Source: Laburnicola sp. R22_1 (lineage: Eukaryota > Ascomycota > Dothideomycetes > Pleosporales > Didymosphaeriaceae). Taken from it: a stretch of DNA of 64,000 bases. The stretch covers positions 744,001 through 808,000 of the forward strand of contig JACONQ010000003.1 in the NCBI GenBank assembly GCA_014281115.1. Reading direction: 5' to 3'. Below are positions 11,164-20,991 of this stretch, in pieces. The notes beneath the pieces are model-generated. The model had not been told where the DNA came from and searched no databases. It saw only the letters and a list, made by a program, of their open reading frames with translations. Each line of letters begins with the position of its first letter. Position 1 is the first letter of the stretch. Both the position numbers and the translations under genes were made by a program.

Positions 11164-12610
11164 CTAATACAGATCATGCACGATCTTTTTCACTAGAACT
11201 ACGAATCAGCTCAACTGTTCAAGTGCAACAAACTCAAACTTACAGTTCGCAAAGTCCTTGTGTTCTTTGCTGTGCAGCGCGCGAGTTGCTATAGCCTCCT
11301 CCTCCGCGTCGCCAGTCGGGACATTGTACTCGTAACTATTAGCGACAGAATAATAAATTTGATGGACTTCACTTACAGCGGTTAGGGTAGTCTTATGCCC
11401 TAGGACCTCAACCAATTCGGCAATAGCATCCGCCACGATATGCGAATCTTTCTCGTCGCTTCCAGTGCTCTGCTTGCCAATGTATGGAATGATTCTCGCG
11501 ATCTGCTTCGCCTCCTCCGGATTGCTTGCCTTGAAATGCACTGTTGGCGAGAGAGTTAGACAGCTGGTGATGCCATGTGGTATCGCATAGGTTGCGCCAA
11601 TTGCATGGCCAATACTATGGCTGAGGCCTACACCTCCGGTGTACAGGAAGGGAAATAGTGACGCATAACAGGCGAGAAAGAGCTTGGTGCGGACATCGGC
11701 ATCCTCTGGGTTTGCTTTTGACTGAGGGAGGTAAGTGAACAGGTCCTTGATGGCCTCCAAGCACATTCGCTTGGTTGGGATTTCCGACGCAAGTGGATGA
11801 TACATGAGCTCGACAGCATGGTCTAATGACCGAATCTGTAGAAAATGTCAACTCAGAAAATTTCAGTAGCACTCGAGATTTCTTACCCCAGTGCTTGTCC
11901 ACAGGCTCAACGGTGTGTGCAAAGCGATCTCGCCATCGTATACCACAGCTACGCAAGTCAGCCACTTGTTTCTCAAGGACACACTGTACTACCTTTGGGC
12001 ACAAGCTCAGGATTGCTCACTGCAATCTTGTGCTTTTCCTCGGTTGTAAAACCGGCGTTCTGAGTAGTTTCTGCAACACTCAAGGTTGTTGGCACTGCGA
12101 TGCTTGGTATCCATTTCCCGGTCTCCTGGTGCATATTGTACGCGATCGCCTTCGCTGAATCTATTGGAGAACCACCACCGACTGCTACCAACACATCGCA
12201 ACAGGACTTTGCCATCAAGGCGGTCGCTTCGCGAATGTCACCGATAGGACTGCCACGATTAGTGTTATCCACGGCTAGGCGCATGGAATCGCTTACGCAT
12301 GTTGCCCGATTTTGCTGAATGTGCCTCCATGAACTGATCCTAAGCTTTGTTCAATGTCTTTAATCACTGGCGTCTTTTCATAGAGTGAGCGGCCGGTGAT
12401 GATGAAAGCCTTCGAGCCCCCCAGTTCTGCTACGACGTCCGACAACTGCTTACTCGTCCCTGAACGATATCTGTTAGTTATAGTATATTGGTCTTCATAG
12501 CTTCAAAATATACCTGTTCCATAGATCAGAAGCTTGACAGGCGAAGCTCGATACACGCCCTTCAGGGAGGAGTCGATGCTTCCATTCTGATACTTGCTTG
12601 GCAAAGTCAT
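11164..12610 (-). CDS. Iron-containing alcohol dehydrogenase / maleylacetate-reductase-like, 7 exons
   Basis: 385-residue group-III (iron-containing) dehydrogenase. Exons (minus): 12610-12514, 12459-12297, 12249-11993, 11948-11887, 11835-11377, 11328-11244, 11198-11164. The N-terminal YGTGT loop, VAVGGGSPIDSAKAIA, VPTTLSVAE, the GIRSLDHAVE helix and the metal-binding GLSHSIGHAIG with PHG are in order. The layout fits maleylacetate reductases, which convert maleylacetate to 3-oxoadipate. The 48-nt fifth intron is a multiple of three, so reading through would add 16 residues. The last intron (11199-11243) restores a normal C-terminus (FLVKKIVHDLY); the unspliced frame ends elsewhere. The third intron is only 44 nt. 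Substrate is inferred from family and neighbours. Confidence 0.87.
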
Positions 12611-12889
12611 CGTGTAGCTCGAAGTGAGGCTTTGGAATTGTGTCAGGAGATGCAGGTCTTGCTCGGATTTGCCTCATTCAACACTTGAAACACCGCTCTC
12701 GGTATTTTTCTGTTCTGTTGGTGATTCGTCATGGAGGGGCAGCTCCGGTGTCGCCCCACATGCAAGCTGCCCCGCCACGTCTCTCCTGCATCACGGCTCC
12801 GCGGCGGCAGTTCCACCATCGGCTGCGCAATTTTCATTACTCGCTCTCGAAAATGCCCGAATCTCTGCATTTGATACTGAGTCGCGATA
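12611..12889. promoter_or_regulatory. Divergent promoter with CCCCACAT
   Basis: A 279-bp spacer drives both the iron-dependent dehydrogenase (minus) and the thiolase (plus). A single CCCCACAT lies near its centre at 12754-12761, about 144 bp from one ATG and 129 bp from the other. Confidence 0.55.
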
Positions 12890-14212
12890 ATGGCGGCTTT
12901 CAACAGAGTAGCTCGCAATGTGCTACAGAAGAGCCCGAATGATGTCGTGTTGCTGTCCGCGGTGCGGTCCCCAATCAATCGCAGCTTCAAAGGCGGCTAC
13001 AAAGATGCGCATCCCGAAGACATTCTGATGCCTGCAAGTTACTTTGAGAAAGTTTATACGCCGAGGTGCTGATGGAATGCAGGTAATGAAAGCGGCGGTC
13101 CACCGAGCGCAAATCGAACCGAAAGATGTCAACGACGCCATGATTGGAAACGTGCTTGCAGAACTGGGATTTGCGAAAACAGGTCGAATGGCGCTCAATC
13201 ATGCTGGATTTCCAAACTCTACTACTTTCCACACGGTCAATCGTCAATGCTCAAGCAGTCTGCAAGCCATCACCCACGTATCACATTCGATCATGGTGGG
13301 ACAAATCGACGTTGGTCTCGCCGGGGGTGTCGAAAGTATGTCAAGGAACTACGGCTCACGGGGTGTTCCCACTGATGTCTCCCCGACTCTGTTGGGATCG
13401 ACAGTCAAAGATGCACGAGATTGCCTCATGCCGATGGGTATCACGTCTGAGAATGTGGCCGACCGATACGATGTTGACCGAAAATCGCAAGATGAGTATG
13501 CTGTAATGAGCCACAGTAGGGCAAGCAGAGCCCAGAAAGAGGGTCGATTCGACTGGGAGATTGTGCCCGTCACTGTGCAGCGGATAGACGAATTTTCAGG
13601 CCAACCAACAGGGTTTGAAGTGACAAAAGACGACGGCATCCGGCATGGCTTGACGTTCGAGAAAGTGTCCACCTTGAGACCTGTATTCGGCGAGAACGGC
13701 AAGAGCACTGCGGGAAATTCGTGAGTGGCAGCTTCTCGGTAAGCAAGCTTGCAAGCTGACATGGTAGATCTCAAATATCTGACGGCGCGTCGTCTACAAT
13801 CCTCGCTCGGCGATCCTGGGCGGAAGAGCGCGGACTGACGCCCTTGGGTCGTTTTGTTGGAACCCAGATCAGCGGCTGCGCGCCAGATGAGATGGGCATT
13901 GGACCAGTCTATGCCATTCCAGCTCTACTGAAATACACCGGCACTGAGTTAAAGGACATTGACATCTTGGAACTGAATGAAGCCTTCGCTAGCCAGACGC
14001 TGGCATGCATCCGCGCTCTCGGCCTGGACGAAGAGAAGGTGAACCCGAATGGAGGGGCGATCGCTCTGGGACATCCCACTGGGGCAACGGGTGCACGTCA
14101 GACCGCTACTCTATTCGGAGAGCTACGTAGACAAGACAAGGAGCTGGGCATAGTTTCCATGTGTGCGAGCACTGGGCAAGGAGTCGCGTCGCTCTTTGTA
14201 CGGGAATCATGA
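12890..14212 (+). CDS. Acyl-CoA thiolase (3-oxoadipyl-CoA/3-ketoacyl-CoA thiolase-like), 3 exons
   Basis: 408-residue thiolase. Exons: 12890-13033, 13083-13720, 13768-14212. The first intron (13034-13082) starts with GCAAGT and ends in GCAG after GCTGAT, so it is a GC-AG intron; splicing gives [13 protein letters not shown] in frame. The nucleophilic Cys is in NRQCSSSL (about residue 102), then GGVESMS, NEAFA, the His in [11 protein letters not shown], and the second catalytic Cys in CASTGQG (about 393). There is no PTS1 end (it ends VRES). The N-terminus is mildly basic, so mitochondrial or cytosolic location is open. Next to CoA-transferase and maleylacetate-reductase-like genes, thiolysis of 3-oxoadipyl-CoA to succinyl-CoA and acetyl-CoA is the likeliest role (inference). 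Confidence 0.93.
13034..13082 (+). other. GC-AG intron in thiolase gene
   Basis: Donor GCAAGT, acceptor TGCAG, 49 nt. No GT donor in the vicinity gives an open thiolase frame, while this choice joins two conserved segments exactly. Confidence 0.8.
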
Positions 14213-14564
14213 TGTTCGAAGAAGCCTGAGTGAGAAGGCGCGCTCATCCACACAAACGATCAATATGACGCGTTTGAATGATGCATGTAGCGATGGACAT
14301 TGACAGGCACAAAAAAATTGCCTGATGGCTTCCCCATTATTTCGCGAAAGTGACGGGTGCCCGGGCGCCCCGTCCTGTGCTGCACGTGAACGCTAACCCT
14401 TTTCGACACGCTAAAGAACAACCCGAGTGATGAGCCTTCCCCACACACGCTCCCGCCACATTTACCGTCCCACGTTTCAGTACACTTTGCGTCTTCTGTT
14501 AGCGTTCTCGTTCTTTTGCTCGTCTTCCTATCCTTATTGTTTTTGTGCATTTCAGCGTAGCATT
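14213..14564. promoter_or_regulatory. Promoter of the lyase with CCCCACAC
   Basis: CCCCACAC is at 14439-14446, about 120 bp upstream of ATG 14565. Because the site falls inside the longer open frame that begins at 14427, it favours the later ATG as the real start. A GC-rich patch near 14350-14370 has no assigned function. Confidence 0.5.
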
Positions 14565-15989
14565 ATGTTCCTCCTTCGCCGAGCATCGCTACGAGCGATT
14601 CCCAAACTCCCTGCTCTTCAGCAGCGGCGGTCTCTGGGCAGCGTGAGCGCCATTGATTCCGCCATTTTCAGAACACTATTCGGGACCGATGAAATTCGCA
14701 AGGTCTTCGACGACAAAGCCTACTTGAACCGATGTGTCGATGCTGAAACAGCGCTGGCACGAGCGCAATCACGGTGCCATGTCATACCATCCCACATTGG
14801 TGAAATTGTGACTTCCAAATCCCATGGCGCGGAGCTGGACTTCGACAGACTTCGACGGGAGACCGAGATTGTTGGCTATCCCATCCTTCCGCTGGTGCGA
14901 CAGCTCTCCGCGCTTGTTGGAGAGGAAGCCGGACGCTATGTGCATTGGGGCGCTACCACACAAGACATCATGGACCTGGCGACCATCTTGCAAATGAAGG
15001 AAGGACTTGAGATTATCGAGAGGACGCTTCGGTCCGTGATCAAGAATCTTGAGAATCTTTCAAGGAAGCACCGAGACACGCCGATGGCTGGTCGCACCCA
15101 CTTGCAGCATGCATTACCTATCACCTTTGGCCATAAATGTGCCATATGGCTATCTGGTTTTCAAAGACATCTTGAACGCTTGGAACAGCTCAAGTTGCGC
15201 ACGCTTATGGTTCAGTTCGGCGGTGCAGCAGGGTCGCTAGCCTCGCTGGGATCTGGGGATGATGGCATCCGAGTTCGAAAAGAGATGGCTCGGGATTTGG
15301 GTCTAACTGATCCTCCCATTACCTGGCACGTCGCTCGCGATGGCATCGCTGAGGTCACAAACTACCTAGCGCTTGTTGGAGGCAGCTTAGGCAAGCTAGC
15401 ACTTGACATTATCATCATGTCCTCGAACGAACTGTCTGAGGTATCTGAGCCCTTCGTTCCGCATCGTGGAGCATCCTCTACTATGCCGCAGAAACGCAAC
15501 CCTATATCTAGCGAGGTCATTTTGGCTGCCTCAAAGATACTCCGTTCAAATGCAGGCCTGATTTTGGATGGGATGGTGTCAGATTTTGAGCGTGCATCTG
15601 GGCCCTGGCATTTGGAATGGGTTGCTGTACCGGAAAGCTTTGTCATTGCTGTCGGTGCTCTCAACCAAGCAGATTTTGCGCTTTCTGGCTTGGTTGTGAA
15701 CTCAAAGGCGATGCTCAACAACCTTTACTCCACTAGAGGGCTAATTGTGGCGGAGGCAGTCATGATGGGGCTAGCTCCTCATGTGGGTCGCCAGAATGCC
15801 CACGATATCGTGTACGCGGCTTGCAAAGAGAGCATCGAGAACGACACAAGCCTGCTAGAGGCTCTTGAGAAGCGCGACGAGGTCACAGGGAAGATCTCGA
15901 GTGAAGATCTGAGCGCGCTCTGCGATGCGAGGAATTACCTCGGTTCTTGTGGTCTCATGGTGGATGAAGTTCTCGCTGGGTCTTCGTAG
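14565..15989 (+). CDS. Fumarase/aspartase-superfamily lyase, 3-carboxy-cis,cis-muconate cycloisomerase-like
   Basis: 474-residue single-exon protein of the argininosuccinate/adenylosuccinate-lyase superfamily. The signature loop SSTMPQKRNPISSE is at about residue 304, with HWGATTQDIMD and GRTHLQHALPITFG as the other two conserved regions. The fold and motifs fit bacterial PcaB-type cycloisomerase or an adenylosuccinate-lyase-like enzyme. The N-terminus (MFLLRRASLRAIPKL, then RRS) looks like a mitochondrial presequence, which supports this start. Known fungal carboxymuconate cyclase is a beta-propeller, so a PcaB-like lyase beside 3-oxoadipate genes is notable. The lack of introns, unlike all its neighbours except the hapB coding exon, would fit later acquisition but does not prove it. 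Confidence 0.85.
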   Translation: MFLLRRASLRAIPKLPALQQRRSLGSVSAIDSAIFRTLFGTDEIRKVFDDKAYLNRCVDAETALARAQSRCHVIPSHIGEIVTSKSHGAELDFDRLRRETEIVGYPILPLVRQLSALVGEEAGRYVHWGATTQDIMDLATILQMKEGLEIIERTLRSVIKNLENLSRKHRDTPMAGRTHLQHALPITFGHKCAIWLSGFQRHLERLEQLKLRTLMVQFGGAAGSLASLGSGDDGIRVRKEMARDLGLTDPPITWHVARDGIAEVTNYLALVGGSLGKLALDIIIMSSNELSEVSEPFVPHRGASSTMPQKRNPISSEVILAASKILRSNAGLILDGMVSDFERASGPWHLEWVAVPESFVIAVGALNQADFALSGLVVNSKAMLNNLYSTRGLIVAEAVMMGLAPHVGRQNAHDIVYAACKESIENDTSLLEALEKRDEVTGKISSEDLSALCDARNYLGSCGLMVDEVLAGSS

Positions 15990-16406
15990 TCAGTTGGCCT
16001 GGTTATTTTGTGTCGCAACACATGCGTTGTTATTATTGGCTTTATTACGAGTCCCAGGGATAATTCAAGTTGTCATTTAGGTGCCAGAACTTGTAGCGTT
16101 CGCTCCAGCATTGCCGGGATAACTGTATTCACAATCATCCATTCATCAAACACGCTCCAGTATCCTGGTTGTGTTTTAGTCAAGCTCCTCATTCTAGGAC
16201 GTCCACACTGTCTTACGGGCCGAATCAATGGGTAGCAACCCCGCCGTTGCTAAGGCGAAGACCTCATCGCCCCACATCACGCGCGATCCACTCCTGTCAG
16301 TGACGGCAGATCTACCTAGTGCTACGCCCCCAGGTGGATGATTCCATATAAATCGAGCACTGCAACGAGAGCAGTATCTCAAAAATTATTCTTACATCTC
16401 GACAAC
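15990..16406. promoter_or_regulatory. Promoter of the dioxygenase with CCCCACAT
   Basis: The 417-bp spacer contains CCCCACAT at 16270-16277, about 130 bp upstream of ATG 16407. The rest shows no structure that I can support. Confidence 0.5.
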
Positions 16407-18297
16407 ATGCCCGAATTCAAAGAACGCCAGCTCGTCACTGACCCCCAGAAGGCCTTTCACTTCACCGATCTGCAAAGACTCAAGCCGACTCGCGAGAATG
16501 ATCCATATGAATATCAGGCGGGATGGGGAAACAGACATCAGTCAGAGGTGATTCCAGGAACATTGCCTGTTGCGCAGAACAATCCACAGGAGGTTCGCTT
16601 CGGCCTGTATACAGAGGGCATCACATACTCGGCATTCACTGCGCCGCGACATTCGAACTTCAGCACCTACATGTATCGCTGCCGACCAGCAGCAGCTCAC
16701 AGTATGTATAAGCGAAACCTGCAATGCTACATAAACTTATCAAAAGACAGACGGTTATATTCCGATCCAAACCAAGTCGAATATCCAGAACTGTTTTCTG
16801 TCCATGAATCCAAAGGTCGCCACTCTACCAGAGCAAGCAGAATGGCACCCCTTCCCACTTCCACAAGAGGAAGAAAAAATAGACTTCGTGGACGGTCTCC
16901 ACACTTTAGCTGGGAGCGGCGACCCCAATATTCGAGAAGGCCTTGCCCTTTACGTATATATGATCAACTCTAACATGGAGCGGCGAGCGTTCTGCAACAC
17001 CGATGGTGATTTCCTCATCTGTGGTCAGCTCGGCAGCCTCGACATTACCACGGAAATGGGCAAAATCTTCCTCCAGCCCGGAGAGATCTGCGTCATCCAA
17101 CGAGGCATTAGGTTCTGTCTGAACCTAGCCCCAGGTACCAAAGTTGCGCGTGGCTACATTACCGAAGTGTGGGGTTCCATGTGGGAGCTCCCTGATCTTG
17201 GTCCGCTGGGTGGACATGGGTTGGCGAACCCACGCGACTTCTTGTACCCTGTTGCTGCCATTGATGACGAGCTACACGTTGATTGGCAGATTGTCAACAA
17301 GACCAATGGCGAGCTCTGCGCCATTCAGCAGGACCACAGTCCTTTCGATCTCGTCGCCTGGCACGGAAATGTCGTCCCGTACAAGTATGATCTCACCAAG
17401 TTCTCTTCGCAAAACAGCACTTCGATCGACCATACCGACCCTTCCATTTTCATTGTACTCACAGCCAAGTCGCGCGACCCGGTCACTCCGCTAGCCGACT
17501 TCCTGTGGTTTGGACCGCGATGGGATGTGGCCACGAACACCTTCAGGTTGCCCTACTTCCATCGCAACTCCGCTTCCGAGTTTCTTGCTTGTTTATACGG
17601 CCAGGGTCTAGGTAGGAGCGATGACTTCCAACCCGGTGGTGCTAGCTTCGAGGGTGGCCATACTCCCCACGGTGGATTCCATGAGGGCTATCAGCACGGC
17701 ATGAGGATACATGAGAGCCAACCGGAGAAGATCCTGACAGGCAAGATTCCCATCTCGACTTGCGGCAGACTAAGACTAACACGCACACCAGAACAAATGA
17801 CCATCATGGTCGAATCGAGCCGCCTTTTCCTTTGGACCGAATACGCTCGCACTGGTTGTGGAACTATCAACACCAAAGGCACTAACTACAAGGTGTGGGA
17901 AGCGCTACCGGTATTTCAACCAGACTTTGATTTGAAATCACGTATCTAATCTTTGTAGGACCGATTCTCCGCCAACCCAAAAGCCAAAGAGTTCCTCGCT
18001 CGTCTCAAAGAAGATAAAATAGCAGAGAAAAAGAGACTGGCGCCTTACTACATGGGCGGTTTCTCGCACGGTGCCAATGCAAGCGACACTGAAGGAGTCC
18101 ACTCGAAGGAGCTGGAACCCTATTTGAACAGTACGACAACGAGCGAGGTTAACAAGGGAGCCGTCGAAGGTGTTGCTAGCGAGCCTACAGAAGAAGCTAC
18201 GGACGGAGCTGTGAAGCCTGTAACGAGTGAAGTGACGATCGGAGTGGTGGACGGTGGCAGGAACGAGACAACGAACGGAGCTGTGAACGGTTCTTAG
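16407..18297 (+). CDS. Homogentisate 1,2-dioxygenase homologue with C-terminal extension, 4 exons
   Basis: 580-residue ring-cleaving iron dioxygenase of the homogentisate family (usual length about 440-470). Exons: 16407-16701, 16751-17740, 17792-17910, 17959-18297. The N-terminal QAGWGNRH and TAPRHSN motifs, WHGNVVPYKYDL, the iron-ligand motif FHRNSASEF (His and Glu, about 369-375) and the third His in TPHGG (about 405) are all present, so it should be active. The 51-nt second intron is GC-AG (GCAAGA donor, GACTAAC branch). The last exon adds about 110 residues ending in four degenerate GAV-containing repeats. No maleylacetoacetate isomerase or fumarylacetoacetase is next to it, so the true substrate may differ from homogentisate. 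Confidence 0.92.
17741..17791 (+). other. GC-AG intron in dioxygenase gene
   Basis: Donor GCAAGA, branch ACTAAC, acceptor CCAG, 51 nt, multiple of three. Removing it restores ILT-EQMTIMVESS, matching the family; retention would add 17 residues without a stop. Confidence 0.75.
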
Positions 18298-18571
18298 CTG
18301 ACTCCCAGTGTTTCTTTTTGTCCTTGCGTTCGTCATGTCCGACCTACATAGCCTTGTACGATTTATGTGCTCTATATTTCATCTGAAGTAATCTATACGG
18401 CGTTGGACCTCACACTGTTCATACGCATACAAAATCCGTCTGTGCGCCATTGTTGATGCATGGTTTAGCGACCCCACATTCGAGATGTGGGGCTAAAATG
18501 TCCGACCTTTGGGAGCCGCTTCGATAAAACACTTCGGGTCCAAATAATGGAAACATCATAAATCTACAGTC
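18298..18571. promoter_or_regulatory. Promoter with inverted ATGTGGGG pair
   Basis: CCCCACAT at 18472-18479 and ATGTGGGG at 18485-18492 form a perfect inverted repeat with a 5-bp spacer (TCGAG), 80-100 bp upstream of the CaiB-type gene. It is the only inverted pair of the cluster motif and looks like a dimer site. Confidence 0.65.
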
Positions 18572-20226
18572 ATGGTTTTATTTTCCAGATCGTGTACGAG
18601 GTTTGCTGCATTGGTTGGAAGAGGCTGGACCCCAGCAAGCGCACTTCGCACGACGAACTGTAGGATATGGAGACGTGGCAATGCGACGACGGGCGCAGTG
18701 GACAAGAAAACCATTGAAAAGCTACCATTGGCTGGAATCAGGGTGTTGGATATGACTAGGGTGCTTGCAGGGGTGGGTCTCTTCTTGATTGGAACATGAA
18801 TGAAGAGGAATATGATAGTGACACCGTACAGCCTTACTGTACGCAAATACTTGGAGATCTCGGGTACGTTGATAGCTCCATTGGACACAATATATACTAA
18901 TATGTGCATAGAGCGGAGGTTATCAAGATCGAACATCCGACACGAGGGGATGATACCCGCTCATGGGGACCGCCAGATGCACCATACACCGACGGTATTG
19001 AGCGCCAGTTTCCAGGTGAAAGCGCATACTACCTTTCGGCAAGCATATCCATATACCAATTATTTCCTTCTACGGCCCTAATGTTTTCTTAGGTCAATCG
19101 CAACAAGAAATCCCTTGGTCTCTCTTTCAACAACCCTTCTGGAATATCCGTCCTCCATTCGCTTGTCCAAAAATGCGACGTCCTGGTAGAGAACTACCTC
19201 CCAGGCTCACTCTCCAAGTACAAACTCGACTATGCCACCCTCTCCGCGCTAAATCCCTCTTTGGTCTATGCGTCTGTCACTGGCTATGGGCAAACAGGGC
19301 CATATAGCGATCGTGCGGGCTACGATGTCATGGTCGAAGCCGAGATGGGGCTCATGCACATTACCGGAGAAAGAGATGGGCCACCAGTAAAGGTCGGCGT
19401 GGCAGTCACTGATCTGACAACGGGTATGTATACAGCGATCGGAGTGTTGGCGGCGCTGTATGCCAGAAAAGAAACAGGGCTCGGACAATGGATTGACGCG
19501 AGTCTGAGCGACTGTCAAGTTGCAGGGTTAGCGAACATTGCTAGTAGTGCATTGATCAGTGGGAAGAAGGATAGTGGGAGATGGGGAACCGCTCACGGTA
19601 CGTTGGATATTTCTCCGACCAAGTTTCAAGGGTGCGGGCTAACGACTAATTTGAACAATAGCATCGGTTGTTCCATATCGGGCATACAAGACCAAAGACA
19701 CTAACATCGCTGTGGGCGGCTGCAACGACAGGCTCTACGGAATCCTATGCGACAAAATCGGCAGGCCCGAGTGGAAGACTGATGCACGCTTCGTTACCAA
19801 TGCGCTACGCGTTAAGAATAGGGATACACTCGATCGCATCATTGAAGATGAACTCAAGACAAAGACGACAAAAGAGTGGCTCGACATCTTCGAGGGAAGT
19901 GGCATGCCGTATGCGGCCGTAAATGACATCCAAGGAACGATAAACCATGAGCACGGTAAGTTCACTGCCATAATACCTGTCAGAAGATGCGAAGCCACTA
20001 ACATCATCTCTCAGTTCTCGCACGTAACATGATTGAAAAGATCGATCATCCGACCTGTGGACCGATCAAGCTCGTTAACCATCCGGTCAAGTATTCGAGG
20101 GCGGAACCGAAAATTCGAAGTCCGCCTCCGATGCTAGGCGAACACACAAGTGAGGTGTTGAAGGAGCTTCTTGACTTGACTGAGGATGATATAAAAGATC
20201 TCAAGACGAAGAATACCATTGCTTAG
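18572..20226 (+). CDS. CaiB/BaiF (class III) CoA-transferase, mitochondrial, 6 exons
   Basis: 456-residue class III CoA-transferase, similar in layout to mitochondrial succinate-hydroxymethylglutarate/glutarate CoA-transferases. Exons: 18572-18772, 18832-18863 (32 nt), 18912-19038, 19093-19597, 19662-19955, 20015-20226. The N-terminal 35 residues are rich in Arg, Ser and Ala with no acidic residue, as in a mitochondrial presequence. LAGPYCTQILGDLGAEVIKIE, VSKTGYGQTGPY-type (here VTGYGQTGPYSDRAGYD) and the catalytic Asp in SLSD (about 259) mark the family. The third intron (19039-19092) is GC-AG with donor GCAAGC. The acyl substrate is unknown; the dicarboxylate carrier downstream suggests a dicarboxylic acid. 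Confidence 0.91.
19039..19092 (+). other. GC-AG intron in CaiB-type gene
   Basis: Donor GCAAGC, acceptor CTTAG, 54 nt. It joins YYLS to VNRNKKSLGLSF, a conserved family segment; no GT donor is available. Confidence 0.75.
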
Positions 20227-20991
20227 TCGGACGCAGTACGTCTTTCCAATGTAAAATTAGCGTAGTATAGCATTTTATAGAGTGTACAAGTTGATGTGAT
20301 TTGCAGCAGTAAGTCTACTATTGTGGAACGCATGCACCTATTGATTTCTAACGTTGTTCTCGATATTCTTGTCGCCATTTTTCTTGGTTCCTTTCTAAAT
20401 GTTGAGTGCCAAAATTTGAAACTTGAAGCTTGAAAAATGAATTTTAAATTTTCAAAAAAAAATTTACGAAAATTGAATTTTGAACTTTGAACTTTGAAAA
20501 TTAAAAATTGAACGCGAAAAAAAATAAAAAAAATTCGCGGGCACAGTGCTGTTCTGCCAACATTCATATTCCTTAGGATAACACGTAGACTTCCTAACTA
20601 GCGATTTGATAAATCAGCATGGTTACTGCGCCTATCCTTCGACATAACGTGACTTGGCTACAGCTGGAGCTGGAACATGACGATGCTCCCCACATTGCCA
20701 CTGGACACCCCTGCTCAACCACACCAACCGCGCTAGCCCCACATACACCACAAACCTCCCCACATATTCCCCAACATCAAGTCATGCCTGCTACAACGCC
20801 ACCGTCATACATACCGGCAGAAAGCGTGCACAATATGCGATGTACATGCAAGTAGAATAGGAAATCTCCATCATGGGCGGTTAAGGGTGGGGAAGGTGTA
20901 CCCGAATTTTGCGCTATGCGTATTTTGACAGTTTTGAATCTCTATGTGGACTTTGGATATTGCGCTGCAACACCACTTCTGTGCAGCTAAC
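20227..20991. promoter_or_regulatory. Promoter of the carrier with three CCCCACAT sites
   Basis: CCCCACAT occurs three times in the same orientation at 20688-20695, 20737-20744 and 20758-20765, 230-300 bp upstream of ATG 20992. An A/T-rich tract at about 20395-20540 is made of degenerate AACTTTGAA-like units. A small open frame at 20619-20855 overlaps these sites and has no domain, so it is not called. Confidence 0.55.
20395..20540. repeat. AT-rich degenerate short tandem repeat
   Basis: Successive units such as GAAACTTGAAGCTTGAA, GAATTTTGAACTTTGAA and CTTTGAAAATT read as a decayed 7-9 bp repeat followed by A-runs. It lies between the stop of the CaiB-type gene and the carrier promoter. Confidence 0.6.

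Noticed and set aside
14427..14564. 46-residue N-terminal extension of the PcaB-like lyase
   Set aside because: It would place the CCCCACAC site inside coding sequence and hide the mitochondrial-type leader that begins at 14565.
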